This document shows, in pieces, positions 1 through 7,609 of a stretch of DNA of 64,000 bases. The DNA is from Palsa-1248 sp963737835. GTDB taxonomy: Bacteria; Gemmatimonadota; Gemmatimonadetes; Gemmatimonadales; Gemmatimonadaceae. The notes under the pieces were generated by a model. The model had not been told where the DNA came from and did not search any database. It saw only the letters and a list, made by a program, of their open reading frames with translations. How positions within the stretch are numbered: the first letter of the stretch is position 1; each line of letters opens with the position of its first letter. The DNA lies in assembly GCA_963737835.1 (NCBI GenBank), contig CAVTUH010000001.1, positions 62,001 through 126,000 of the forward strand, written 5' to 3'. The translations under genes and the position numbers were made by a program.

Positions 1-398
1 GGCGCGCCGACAATCGTTGCCTCGGTGTAATCGCCGCCCTTCACCAGCACATCGGGCGCGAGCGCCCGGATCAACTCGAGGGGTGTGTCGTGGTCGAAGA
101 TGACGACGGCGTCGACGGAGGCGAGCGCCGCGACGACATAGGCCCGATCCACCGCCGTGCGTACCGGTCGCCCGGGTCCCTTGAGCCGGCGCACGGACTC
201 ATCGCTGTTGATCCCGACGATGAGCGCATCGCCACGCGCTCGGGCGGCGCTCAACAGGTCGACATGGCCGCGATGCAGCAAGTCGAATACGCCATTTGTG
301 AAGACGACCGAGCCCCGCTGGCTCGAGCGCCAGCGAAGCGCCGCGTCCCATGTGAAGATCGAATCGGCGGGTCGGCGCGACACGGAACACAATGACAT
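1..398 (-). CDS. rfaE2: D-glycero-beta-D-manno-heptose 1-phosphate adenylyltransferase (RfaE2/HldE C-domain), partial
   Basis: This is a nucleotidyltransferase of the cytidylyltransferase-like fold that activates heptose 1-phosphate to ADP-heptose for the LPS inner core. About 132 codons are visible; the 3' end runs off the window. Residues 34-45 read TNGVFDLLHRGH, with the HxGH nucleotide-binding motif. GINSDESVRRLKGPGRPV follows near 62-79 and KGGDY near 120-124, all typical of RfaE domain II. The ATG at 398 is the most upstream sensible start, and a GTG five codons later is possible. No kinase domain precedes it, so it looks like the stand-alone adenylyltransferase rather than the fused HldE, although a glycerol-3-phosphate cytidylyltransferase relative cannot be fully excluded. 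It is the last visible gene of a minus-strand envelope operon. Confidence 0.85.
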   Translation of the reverse strand, partial: MSLCSVSRRPADSIFTWDAALRWRSSQRGSVVFTNGVFDLLHRGHVDLLSAARARGDALIVGINSDESVRRLKGPGRPVRTAVDRAYVVAALASVDAVVIFDHDTPLELIRALAPDVLVKGGDYTEATIVGA

Positions 399-479
399 CG
401 GTGCCGAAAGCTACACGCGCCGAGGGCCTCGTGTAGGGGCGACGCCGGCGTCGAGCGCCGACAGGCCAGCCCCGGCGTG

Positions 480-830
480 TTACAGGTCGCCTTCGGCCTT
501 GGGATTGAAGTAGAAGTCGCGCGAGAAAAACGGCAACTCGACGTGAGAGTAGTACTCGTTCCAGATCAGGATGTGGTGATCCTTGCGCTTCACATAGATC
601 GTTTGCGCGTCGTCCGGCAGTTGCAGGGAATCTGCCAGTTGCTGCAGGTGCTCCTTGATCTCGCCATCGCTGTGCTGCGAGGCGAACCGAGCCTCCTGCT
701 TGAACGCATCCTGGAACTGGTAATAGCGGAGGTACATCTGTCCGACGCCGCTGCCGTAATAGACGGCCGCTCCGACGATCGCCATCGCGAAGAGGCAGCC
801 CAAGCGCGTCCCCCCCAGTCGCGTTACCAC
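480..830 (-). CDS. Hypothetical small membrane-anchored protein
   Basis: I do not recognise a named family with certainty; the shape resembles DUF4845-type proteins. The 116-residue product has one hydrophobic N-terminal segment (about residues 9-27) followed by a polar domain rich in Tyr and charged residues that ends FFSRDFYFNPKAEGDL. It begins at a GTG that overlaps the stop codon of the LptE-like gene (GTGGTAA), so it is probably translationally coupled and belongs to the same operon. The topology suggests an inner-membrane protein with a periplasmic domain. Confidence 0.6.
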   Translation of the reverse strand: MVTRLGGTRLGCLFAMAIVGAAVYYGSGVGQMYLRYYQFQDAFKQEARFASQHSDGEIKEHLQQLADSLQLPDDAQTIYVKRKDHHILIWNEYYSHVELPFFSRDFYFNPKAEGDL

Positions 831-1363
831 TGTGACTGGGCTCCCTCGATCATATCCGTCACGAGCTTCTGGATCGCTTGCACGCGCCCGGCGTCCTCGG
901 CGCGCTCCGTGTAGTTGCCGTTGGCACTCAGGCCCTTGCGCTGAAACAGCGTCTTGCCCGTCTTCTGGTCGACGATCTGCACATCGACTGCCATCTCGAG
1001 CATGCGAACGGTGCTCGTGGGCACCTGCCCGTTGGCGGTCGAGCCGTACCCAACGGGGATGTCGGCGTCGTACCGCGTGATCGTCCCGCTCACGATAGCG
1101 TCCGCCCGCGACTCGGATGCATCGCGTACGCCGAGCCGCGCCTCGAGTGACTTTCGCATCTCCTGCAGGAGCTGCGACTCGAGTCCGGGGATCGGTGTCT
1201 CATTGTCGAAGGGCAAGATCGCCATCGTCTTCACATCGGCTGGTAGGCCGCCGCCATGAAAGCTGTAAATGCAGCCCGAGGCCGCCAGCGCGAGCACTGC
1301 GCCCGCCACGCGCTGCCAGCTACGGATGCCAAACACTGGAATCAAACGCGGGAACCACTTCAC
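824..1363 (-). CDS. lptE: LptE-like LPS-assembly lipoprotein
   Basis: This is a 179-residue outer-membrane lipoprotein candidate. A hydrophobic segment ends in the lipobox LAASGC (Cys near residue 31). The mature part starts YSFHGGGLPADVKTMAILPF, which matches the opening of the LptE/DUF4136-like assembly family ('...IKTIAIPPFENET'). It then continues with LLQEMRKSLEARLGV and a repeated strand pattern including VSGTITRYDADIP. LptE plugs the LptD barrel and helps place LPS in the outer membrane. The GTG at 1363 gives a 44-bp overlap with the upstream lipoprotein gene; a shorter start is possible. The heptose nucleotidyltransferase in the same operon supports an LPS role. The family is diverse, so the exact name is moderately certain. 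Confidence 0.65.
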   Translation of the reverse strand: MKWFPRLIPVFGIRSWQRVAGAVLALAASGCIYSFHGGGLPADVKTMAILPFDNETPIPGLESQLLQEMRKSLEARLGVRDASESRADAIVSGTITRYDADIPVGYGSTANGQVPTSTVRMLEMAVDVQIVDQKTGKTLFQRKGLSANGNYTERAEDAGRVQAIQKLVTDMIEGAQSQW

Positions 1364-2027
1364 TTCGCACCTGTGTCAACGTCAACGACCGCTGTACCCC
1401 ATCGTCGTACTTGATGCGCCCTCGTACCAGATCACGCACCACCGTTCCACGTACCCGCCCACCGCGGAGACGTGCCAGGCTCGCCAGCTCGCCCCCGGCG
1501 AATGCCACCCGCCAGATCGTCGCACTGTCCGCGCCATCGCTTGCCAACTCCCCGCTTGGGGGAAGACGACCGATATCGGCGCGGACCGTGTCCCCGTCCA
1601 CCCGTACTACGGTATCGGGCGCCGGCGGAACCGCCAGCCGGCCCAGCGCTGCCCAGAGGAACGGTGTAGGCGGAAGATACTTGCGTACACCCTTGCCCCC
1701 TGGAGCAACGAGCGTGTCGTCAAAAAGCAACGCGACACCACTGCCTCCAAGGGGTCCCGAGGCCACGAAATCGAAGCGCGCAGAGTCAGGGAACGCGGTC
1801 CGGGCCGCTCCGTCTCCCTTGGCAGAGAACTGGGTGGTCTTGAGTTGCCAGCGGAAGCGGACCCGGTGATACCCCGCGGGCAGCGTCCGAGCGGTGGGCA
1901 GTTCCCGGGGGGACGCCGCGACGCCGCGGAGCGGGAGGGCTCGCGGCGGCAGGCAGCCGGTTACCGCGGAAGCAGCCAGCAGTGCAAAAACAAACGTTTT
2001 CAACAGCCGAGCGTAGCGGATGGTCAA
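1320..2027 (-). CDS. Hypothetical lipoprotein
   Basis: The 235-residue product has an N-terminal signal peptide and lipobox (AVTGC, Cys about residue 25), so it is predicted to be a lipid-anchored periplasmic or outer-membrane protein. The mature region contains beta-rich stretches such as YHRVRFRWQLKTTQF and ARFDFVASGPLG. This arrangement resembles the LolB/LppC-type lipid-binding half-barrel, but I cannot assign it. The start is a TTG that overlaps the TGA stop of the upstream thioesterase gene (TTGA), indicating translational coupling. Its position between a thioesterase and an LptE-like gene suggests an envelope function. Confidence 0.6.
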   Translation of the reverse strand: MTIRYARLLKTFVFALLAASAVTGCLPPRALPLRGVAASPRELPTARTLPAGYHRVRFRWQLKTTQFSAKGDGAARTAFPDSARFDFVASGPLGGSGVALLFDDTLVAPGGKGVRKYLPPTPFLWAALGRLAVPPAPDTVVRVDGDTVRADIGRLPPSGELASDGADSATIWRVAFAGGELASLARLRGGRVRGTVVRDLVRGRIKYDDGVQRSLTLTQVRSEVVPAFDSSVWHP

Positions 2028-2443
2028 CTGAGCGCCGCCAGCAACCGGGCTCGCAGGTGTGACGGGAGCGCGGTGACCTGGCCGCGGTCATCGAGCGACA
2101 CGAGGGTGGTGCTGGCGGTCACGAGGCGCGTCGCCGATACGGCATTCGTAATCACGTAATCGAAGGTTACTGTCCGGGACTTGACGTCGCTCACAGTCGT
2201 CTCGACTCGAATGTGATCGTCATAGCGGGCCGAGGCATGGTAACGAAGGGTGACTTCAGTCACCGGCAGCCGCACGCCTTCCTTCTCCAAGTCCGCGTAG
2301 GACGTCCCCAGCGACCGCAAGAAGTCCGTTCGGCCAACCTCGCAGTAGAGGAGATAGTTCGCGTGATGCACGACCCCCATCTGGTCGGTTTCCGCATAGC
2401 GCACGCGGAGTTCGCTCACGAAGGGGCGGGATTGGGTCGCCAT
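2024..2443 (-). CDS. Acyl-CoA thioesterase, YbgC/FadM hotdog family
   Basis: This 139-residue single hotdog-fold protein hydrolyses acyl-CoA (or 4-hydroxybenzoyl-CoA-type) thioesters. Near the N-terminus it has VRYAETDQMGVVHHANYLLY, with the catalytic Asp/His and the long hotdog helix, followed by EVGRTDFLRSLG. These are signatures of the YbgC/FadM group. The ATG at 2443 is chosen because homology begins a few residues downstream; reading further upstream runs into GA-rich repeat DNA. It heads a minus-strand operon and is divergent from the LpxH-like gene, so promoters for both should lie in 2444-2580. YbgC proteins are often tied to phospholipid metabolism and the Tol-Pal system; substrate is not shown here. 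Confidence 0.85.
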   Translation of the reverse strand: MATQSRPFVSELRVRYAETDQMGVVHHANYLLYCEVGRTDFLRSLGTSYADLEKEGVRLPVTEVTLRYHASARYDDHIRVETTVSDVKSRTVTFDYVITNAVSATRLVTASTTLVSLDDRGQVTALPSHLRARLLAALS

Positions 2444-2473
2444 GCGGGAGGGAAGGTAATAACGGTCAGGGAC

Positions 2474-2526
2474 GGGCGCTAAAGCGCCCGAGAAAGGAGA
2501 ACCGCAGAAAGGAGAAAGGAGACAAT
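2474..2526. repeat. Short hairpin plus GA-heptamer repeat
   Basis: A palindrome (GGGCGCT-AA-AGCGCCC, 2474-2489) is followed by AGAAAGG/AGAAAGG heptamers. The same hairpin-plus-GAGAAAGG string recurs at 4067-4115. It lies between two divergently transcribed genes, so it may affect either promoter. Confidence 0.6.
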
Positions 2527-2580
2527 GACCTACCGGGTCGATCCGGCGCCTGAGTCGCGAGAACGTGCTAACATGTTGTC

Positions 2581-3390
2581 GTGCTGATTTCTCCATGCTA
2601 CGTGATCGCCGACACGCATATCGGCGTGGGATCCGACATCGATCGCGGTGTGCTCGAGTGGCTGGAGTCGCGTGTGGAAGAGGCGCGGTCCGGCCGTGCG
2701 CTGTCGCTCCTCATCAACGGCGATCTCTTCGAGTTCTGGTTTGAATGGCACAGTGTCATTCCCCGCCCCGCGTTCCGCACACTGGCCGCGCTGGCCGATC
2801 TCCACGACGCCGGGGTGCCGATCCTCTGGATCGCCGGCAATCACGACTGCTGGGGTGGTGATGTCATCGGAAGCGACGTGGGGGCGGTCTACCATGTCGG
2901 CCCATGGGTTGGATCGATCGCGGGGTGGCGTGCGCGCGTGGAGCACGGTGACGGACTGCGGGTTCGCGAGGATCGCCGATATCGGGCCATGCGGGCTGTA
3001 CTGCGCAACCGAGCGGCGATCCGCGCATTCCGCTGGCTGCCGCCCGATCTCGCGACGCGGCTCGCGATGTGGAGTTCTCACACGAGTCGAACGACGCGGG
3101 CGCGCGACGGTGGTGCGGGTCTTCGTCGGGTAGCCCTGGACTATCTCGAGGGCGCCGATGCCCCGGAACTGGTCATCCTGGGGCATTCGCATGTCGAGAC
3201 GCTGGAGCGCGTACCGAGCGGCGGCATCTACGCAAACGCCGGGTCGTGGCTCGCCGCGCCGACCTACCTCCGAATCGTGCCTGACCGGATCGAGTTGCGT
3301 CGCTGGGACGGCACGCAGGAGGGCCAACTCGTCAGTGCGCTCGAGCGTAGAGCGCTGACTGCACCGGTCGGTGCGGCGGCTACCAGCTGA
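2581..3390 (+). CDS. Metallophosphoesterase, LpxH-like (UDP-2,3-diacylglucosamine hydrolase family)
   Basis: This is a calcineurin-like phosphoesterase of 269 residues. All five metal-site blocks are visible: ADTHIG (about 10-15), INGDLFEFW (about 45-53), GNHD (about 86-89), EHGD (about 121-124) and GHSH (about 202-205). The F-E-F-W following the GD block is typical of LpxH/UDP-diacylglucosamine pyrophosphohydrolases, which cut UDP-2,3-diacylglucosamine in lipid A synthesis. The start is a GTG directly preceding the conserved core. A related phosphatase of another substrate is possible. It is the only plus-strand gene in this part and is divergent from the thioesterase operon. Confidence 0.75.
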   Translation: MLISPCYVIADTHIGVGSDIDRGVLEWLESRVEEARSGRALSLLINGDLFEFWFEWHSVIPRPAFRTLAALADLHDAGVPILWIAGNHDCWGGDVIGSDVGAVYHVGPWVGSIAGWRARVEHGDGLRVREDRRYRAMRAVLRNRAAIRAFRWLPPDLATRLAMWSSHTSRTTRARDGGAGLRRVALDYLEGADAPELVILGHSHVETLERVPSGGIYANAGSWLAAPTYLRIVPDRIELRRWDGTQEGQLVSALERRALTAPVGAAATS

Positions 3391-4030
3391 CGGAGAGACC
3401 GTACATCTGACGCTTCCCGTCGCTCGACATCCCGGTCATGGGGTGGATATGCGCGTGGAGATCCCACAGCTGCGCGGCGACGAACGCGTCAGTGGCTGAC
3501 AGGAGGTGGTTGAAGATGATCACCGCGATCCAGTCTTCCAGGTGTGTCTTGCGGGCAGCCACACGGGCGCTGTCGTAGCGCGCGTACGCGTAGGTGCCAG
3601 GGATGGGGCGACCTGTCGAGTCGTGAACGACCTGGCCCAGTGAATCGGTCTGATAGTTTTGCACGACCAGTGTGCTGTCATGCGCGTGGGCTTCCGCGTA
3701 CTTGAGATCGATCTCGGCCTGGCGAGCCATTTGGACAGCCACGGCCTCGACCGTGAAGAAGAGCGCGCCGGCATAACTGCGATCGAGTCTCGCCTGTCCG
3801 AAACCCGGAAGGATCAGCGAGGAGAGGAAAGCCGCCTTCGGAGAGATCGGCGGCCCCGACGTGCGCGGCAGCGTCGTCGTGTGCTGCGCGGCGATCGTGG
3901 GTGGAGGCGGCGGTGGTGGCGGTGGCGCCGTCGGCGATCGGCCGATGCCCGCGCGTGCACTATCGGGTTGTTGCGCCGCGGCGATATGCGGGAGGAAGGC
4001 AATTACGGCGAACACTGTCGCCGCACGCAT
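3380..4030 (-). CDS. Hypothetical exported protein (DUF5683-like)
   Basis: The 216-residue protein starts at an ATG followed by a signal peptide (RAATVFAVIAFLPHIAAAQQ). A Pro-rich stretch with nine consecutive prolines follows, then a domain containing SSLILPGFGQ and LEDWIAVIIFNHLLSATDAFVAA. The 'LPGFGQ...' opening and the later 'NHLLSATDA(F)V' block are characteristic of the DUF5683 family of small membrane proteins of unknown function. Further upstream in-frame codons run into the repeat element and the tRNA-Sec, so I use the ATG at 4030. It overlaps the LpxH-like gene by 11 bp at the 3' ends (convergent). Confidence 0.7.
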   Translation of the reverse strand: MRAATVFAVIAFLPHIAAAQQPDSARAGIGRSPTAPPPPPPPPPTIAAQHTTTLPRTSGPPISPKAAFLSSLILPGFGQARLDRSYAGALFFTVEAVAVQMARQAEIDLKYAEAHAHDSTLVVQNYQTDSLGQVVHDSTGRPIPGTYAYARYDSARVAARKTHLEDWIAVIIFNHLLSATDAFVAAQLWDLHAHIHPMTGMSSDGKRQMYGLSVSW

Positions 4031-4066
4031 CCAGCAGTCGGCTGTGGAGGGCGACGCATGCGCCGC

Positions 4067-4177
4067 GGGCGCTGCGCGCCCGAGAAAGGAGCGACCCAGA
4101 AAGGAGAAAGGAGACGAACAGCTCCGGGGCGACCGGTGCTGATGTGTCTCCTTTCTCCTTACTCCTTTCTCCTTTCT
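4067..4177. repeat. Heptamer-flanked intergenic inverted repeat (GAAAGGA type)
   Basis: A 15-mer hairpin GGGCGCTGCGCGCCC (4067-4081) is followed by two AGAAAGG heptamers (4098-4111). After a spacer containing CAGC...GCTG come four heptamers on the complementary side, CTCCTTT, CTCCTTA, CTCCTTT and CTCCTTT (4148-4175). The two heptamer blocks are complementary, so the whole region can fold. It lies between the selC 3' end and the DUF5683-like gene and may act as a terminator. The 15-mer is identical to 43827-43841. Confidence 0.75.
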
Positions 4178-4199
4178 ACGCCGTGCGAAGCACGCGTCG

Positions 4200-4296
4200 T
4201 GGCGGGAGCGTGTGGGAATCGAACCCACCCAACCCGCCGGTGGCAGGTCGGTGCGATTTTGAAGATCGCCGGAACCACCAGGCCCCTTCCGCCCCC
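4200..4296 (-). tRNA. selC: tRNA-Sec (UCA anticodon)
   Basis: The 97-nt minus-strand sequence folds as a bacterial selenocysteine tRNA. The acceptor 5' GGGGGCG pairs with CGCTCCC (7 bp, one G-U). A long 6-bp D stem GGGGCC/GGTTCC closes a 4-nt loop. The anticodon stem GCGAT/ATCGC encloses CTTCAAA with anticodon TCA. A long variable arm CCTGCC-ACC-GGCGGG follows, and the T arm is GTGGG-TTCGATT-CCCAC. The 3' end GCCA is encoded (4203-4200). The 6-bp D stem and UCA anticodon separate it from tRNA-Ser. It is aminoacylated with Ser and converted to Sec-tRNA by SelA using selenophosphate from SelD. selD ends 6 bp upstream, so the two are probably co-transcribed. selA and selB are not in this window. 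Confidence 0.96.
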
Positions 4297-4302
4297 GTGA
4301 GG

Positions 4303-5386
4303 TCATCCGACCACGATCGCGTACGGGCCCGGGATCTCGACAGAACCGATCTCGACGGCACCCCGCACGCGGGAAAGATACTCGCTGACCCGCGTCGGCG
4401 GCACGGCAACCAGCAAACCGCCGGAGGTCTGCGGGTCGGTCAGCAGCGCCCGATCCTCGGGGGTCGCATTGCGCCAGTCGACCAACGGTTCGAGGTACTC
4501 CACGTTTCGGTCGGCTCCGCCGGTGCGTGCACCTAGGGCGAGGGAGGTGCGCGCCGCGGCTAGCAGGGGCACGGCCGCCGCTTGGATGTGCAGTGAGACG
4601 CGACTGGCTCTGGCAATGTGCGATGCGTGCCCCAAAAGCCCAAACCCCGTGACGTCAGTCGCGCAGCGCAGGCCCACAGCGATTGCGGCGGCCGCGGCAT
4701 CTTTGTTGAGCCGTACCATCGTCTCGATCATCTCTTGCTCTGCGGCGTTCGCCGTCGCGCTTTCCAACAGGCCCCGCTTGATCGCGGTCGCGATGATGCC
4801 GGTGCCGATGGGTTTGGTGAGCACAAGGCGATCCCCCGGGCGAGCCGCGGCGTTCGTCAGCATCACGCGCGGATCGACCCGCCCCGTGACCGCGAGCCCG
4901 AATTTCAACTCGACATCGACGACCGTGTGCCCACCGACTACGACGGCGCCCGCCTCGTGAACGGCATCGTGCCCGCCGCGTAACACGTCTGTCAGTATCT
5001 CGAGCGGCATTCTGATCGGCCGGGAACGCCGCGATGTTGAGCGCCGTCAGCGGCGTACCACCCATCGCATAGACGTCCGACAGCGCGTTTGCCGCGGCCA
5101 CGCGGCCAAAGCTGTATGGGTCGTCGACAATGGGCGCGAAGAAGTCCACCGTTTGGACCAACGCCAGATCGTCGGCCAAGCGGAACACGCCCGCGTCGTC
5201 GAAGCTCTCGCGGCCAACGAGCAATCGCGGATCGGTCGTCGCCGGAAGCGGAGCGAGTACCTGCGTCAGGTCGCCCGGACCCATTTTGGACGCTCAGCCT
5301 GCGCAGCGCACGAACTGCGTCAGGCGGAACAGCTCCGCCTTGTCGTGCGCGCCCGCGCGACCATCCCGCACGCGATGACGGGTCAC
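4303..5386 (-). CDS. selD: Selenide, water dikinase (SelD) with in-frame UGA (Sec) and an apparent frameshift
   Basis: SelD makes selenophosphate from selenide and ATP. Reading from a GTG at 5386 (another GTG lies at 5371), the N-terminus is ...FRLTQFVRCAG-UGA-ASKM..., which aligns with RLTQYSHGAGCGCKI of E. coli SelD. The UGA (5296-5294) sits at the catalytic Cys/Sec, and the following Lys is kept. Downstream are VGRESFDDAGVF, TVDFFAPIVDDPYSFGR and NALSDVYAMGG. At about 5011 the frame must shift once (CAG-A-ATGCCG); reading then resumes with PLEILTDVLRGGH, VVGGHTVVD, FGLAVTG, DVTGFGLLGH and DPQTSGGLL to the end (about 360 residues in all). One extra A explains the shift, probably a sequencing error. 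The operon order is fhs-ridA-selD-selC. Confidence 0.9.
5263..5293 (-). promoter_or_regulatory. SECIS-like stem-loop after the selD UGA
   Basis: Immediately after the UGA, minus-strand GCGTC (5293-5289) pairs with GACGC (5267-5263). CAAAAT bulges on the 5' side, then GGGTC (5282-5278) pairs with GACCT (5272-5268), closing the loop CGGGC (5277-5273). The loop G residues fall 18-20 nt after the UGA. A stem starting at the UGA, a bulge, and a short upper stem with G in a small loop is the known layout of bacterial SECIS elements bound by SelB. That it works as one is inference. Confidence 0.75.
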
Positions 5387-5396
5387 GGTCGCGCCG

Positions 5397-5786
5397 CTAT
5401 CCCCGTGCAGCGGCGATCGCCTCGATCTCGACCAGGACGCCTCGAGGCAGGCCTGAGACTTCGACGGTCGAGCGCGCCGGACGCGCCGACCCGAGCACGC
5501 GGCCGTACACTTCGTTGACTACCGGGAAGTCTGTCATGTGACGGAGATACACCGTTGTCTTCAAAACGTCTCCCCACGACGCTCCGGCTGCTCCGAGGAC
5601 GCCCGCCAGGTTCTTGAGCACGCGCTCCGTCTGCGCGGCCACGTCACCCTCGATGACCTGGCCGGTCGCGGGGTCGAGCGCGATCTGGCCCGCCGTGAAC
5701 ACCAACCCCTGGCTCACGGTGCCCTGTGAGTACGGTCCGATCGCTGCGGGGGCGTCAGAGGTCTGGATGGTCCGATGCGCGGCCAT
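5397..5786 (-). CDS. ridA: RidA family reactive-intermediate deaminase
   Basis: This 129-residue Rid/YER057c/UK114 protein hydrolyses reactive enamines and imines made by PLP enzymes. Key family blocks are present: IGPYSQGTV, VFTAGQIALDP, Q-TERVLKNLAGVL, KTTVYL, and near the C-terminus PARSTVEVSGLPRGVLVEIEAIA. The Arg of PARSTV is the substrate-binding residue of active RidA. It starts 2 bp after the fhs stop and its stop lies within the 5' region of selD, so it sits inside the fhs-ridA-selD-selC operon. A direct link of RidA to selenium is not established. Confidence 0.92.
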   Translation of the reverse strand: MAAHRTIQTSDAPAAIGPYSQGTVSQGLVFTAGQIALDPATGQVIEGDVAAQTERVLKNLAGVLGAAGASWGDVLKTTVYLRHMTDFPVVNEVYGRVLGSARPARSTVEVSGLPRGVLVEIEAIAAARG

Positions 5787-5788
5787 GG

Positions 5789-7465
5789 CTAAAAGAGCCC
5801 CACGATCGATCCATCGGCGTGCACCGCCATGCGCTCCGCCGCGGGCTCTTTCGGCAATCCTGGCATTGTCATGATGTCGCCAGCCTGCGCCACCACAAAC
5901 CCGGCCCCCGCGGCCGGGTACACCTCGTTGACCGTGATGCGGAAGCCGCTTGGTCGGCCGAGGACTGTGGCATCATCCGTTAGCGAGTACTGCGTCTTGG
6001 CCATGCACACCGGTGTCTCCCCCAGGCCGATCGATTCGAGATAATCGATCGTGCGCTCGGCTGAAGTGGAGAAGTCGACGCCGTCGCCGCCGTACACACA
6101 GCGCACGATCGTGTCGATCTTCTGACGAATGGGCAAGTTTGTCGCATAGAGCGGCGCGTACCGCGAGTGTGGGGTGCGCAGCAGCTCGAGCACGGCGTGT
6201 GCGAGCTCCTCGCCCCCGGCGCCGCCACGTTCCCACACCTCCGTCATCGCAACCGGCACGCCCGCTGCCTGGCCGCAGTTCATGACGGCGCTCAACTCGC
6301 GATCGGTGTCACTGGTGAAACGGTTGAGGGCGACGACGACCGGCACGCCAAACTGCTGCACATTGGCAATGTGCTTCTCCAGGTTTGGAAGCCCGCACAT
6401 GAGGGCTGCCATGTCCTCGCGGCCGAGCTCCTGCTTCCGCGCGCCGCCATTCAGTTTCAGTGCGCGCACGGTGGCGACCACCACCGCCGCCTGAGGCACG
6501 AGGCCGCCGATGCGGCATTTGATATCGAAGAACTTCTCGGCGCCAAGATCGGAGCCGAACCCAGCTTCGGTCACGACGACATCGGCGAGTGCGAGCGCCG
6601 TCTTGGTGGCCACGAGACTGTTGCACCCGTGGGCAATGTTCCCGAAGGGGCCGGCGTGCACGAATGCTGGACCGCCCTCCAGTGTTTGCACGAGGTTCGG
6701 GCGGAGTGCGTCCTTGAGCAAGAGCGTCATGGCGCCAGCCGCCTTGAGGTCACTGGCCCGCACGGGACGGCGGGCGGCACCGGCCGTCGAGCCGACAATG
6801 ATGCGGCTCAGGCGCGCCTCGAGGTCCTGTAGGTCCGACGCGAGCGCGACGATCGCCATGATCTCGCTCGCCGGGACAATCACCCACCGCTCCTGACGCA
6901 CGACGCCATTCGCGACGCCCCCCAATGCGATCACGCAGTCGCGGAGCGCCCGATCGTTCATGTCAATGGTTCGCGGCCACGTGATGCGTCGGGGGTCGAT
7001 CCCGAGCGCGTTCCCCTGCTGCAGGTGGTTATCCAGCATCGCGGAGAGCAGACCATGGGCGCTCGCGATGGCGTGGAAGTCCCCGGTGAAGTGGAGATTG
7101 ATGTCCTCCATGGGAACGACCTGTGCGTACCCTCCGCCGGCCGCGCCGCCTTTGACGCCGAAGACCGGTCCCAAGCTGGGCTCGCGGATGCACATGGCTG
7201 CGCGGTGACCCAGTCGCCGCAGCGCCTGCGTCAATCCGACCGTGGTCGTCGTCTTGCCTTCGCCCGCGGCGGTCGGATTGATGCCGGTGACCAGCACCAG
7301 CCGTCCACGGGGAGCGCCGCGCGCTATCTCGAGCGAGACCTTCGCCTTGTACTTCCCATAGGTGTCCAGATCGTCGGGCCCTAGCCCGAGTTCTGCTGCC
7401 ACATCGATGATGGGACGAAGTGACGTGCGCTGGGCGATCTCGATATCCGTCGGTACAGTGGCCAA
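5789..7465 (-). CDS. fhs: Formate-tetrahydrofolate ligase
   Basis: This enzyme joins formate to tetrahydrofolate using ATP and supplies 10-formyl-THF. The product opens ATVPTDIEIAQRTSLRPI, and contains INPTAAGEGKTTTTVGL (P-loop), EPSLGPVFGVKGGAAGGGYAQVVPMEDINLHFTGD (here in parts: FGVKGGAAGGG; INLHFTGDFHAI), and GGPAFVHAGPFGNIAHGCNS. These are hallmark Fhs blocks, and the length (558) is normal. I prefer the TTG at 7465, which has GGGAG six bases upstream and sits just before the conserved N-terminus; a GTG-GTG pair at 7495 would add ten residues. It is the first gene of fhs-ridA-selD-selC. Formate handling next to selenocysteine genes would fit a Sec-containing formate dehydrogenase elsewhere, which is inference. 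Confidence 0.95.
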   Translation of the reverse strand: MATVPTDIEIAQRTSLRPIIDVAAELGLGPDDLDTYGKYKAKVSLEIARGAPRGRLVLVTGINPTAAGEGKTTTTVGLTQALRRLGHRAAMCIREPSLGPVFGVKGGAAGGGYAQVVPMEDINLHFTGDFHAIASAHGLLSAMLDNHLQQGNALGIDPRRITWPRTIDMNDRALRDCVIALGGVANGVVRQERWVIVPASEIMAIVALASDLQDLEARLSRIIVGSTAGAARRPVRASDLKAAGAMTLLLKDALRPNLVQTLEGGPAFVHAGPFGNIAHGCNSLVATKTALALADVVVTEAGFGSDLGAEKFFDIKCRIGGLVPQAAVVVATVRALKLNGGARKQELGREDMAALMCGLPNLEKHIANVQQFGVPVVVALNRFTSDTDRELSAVMNCGQAAGVPVAMTEVWERGGAGGEELAHAVLELLRTPHSRYAPLYATNLPIRQKIDTIVRCVYGGDGVDFSTSAERTIDYLESIGLGETPVCMAKTQYSLTDDATVLGRPSGFRITVNEVYPAAGAGFVVAQAGDIMTMPGLPKEPAAERMAVHADGSIVGLF

Positions 7466-7609
7466 ATAGTGCTCCCGGAGGTCGCAGGCCACCACTCGAC
7501 GCCAGCGAAGGCTGGTGATCGGTGTCAGGGCGGGGCCCGTGGCGTGTATTTCGTCAGCGCGCTGGCGCAGCCCACGCGGACTGTCGCGACTGCGCGTCGC
7601 GCATCTTAC

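Noticed and set aside
1..398. Bifunctional HldE (kinase plus adenylyltransferase)
   Set aside because: The reading frame starts directly before the nucleotidyltransferase domain and the upstream DNA belongs to another gene.
5000..5020. Programmed ribosomal frameshift in selD
   Set aside because: No slippery heptamer or downstream structure fits, and infB and ribF show the same kind of one-base insertion, so sequence error is simpler.
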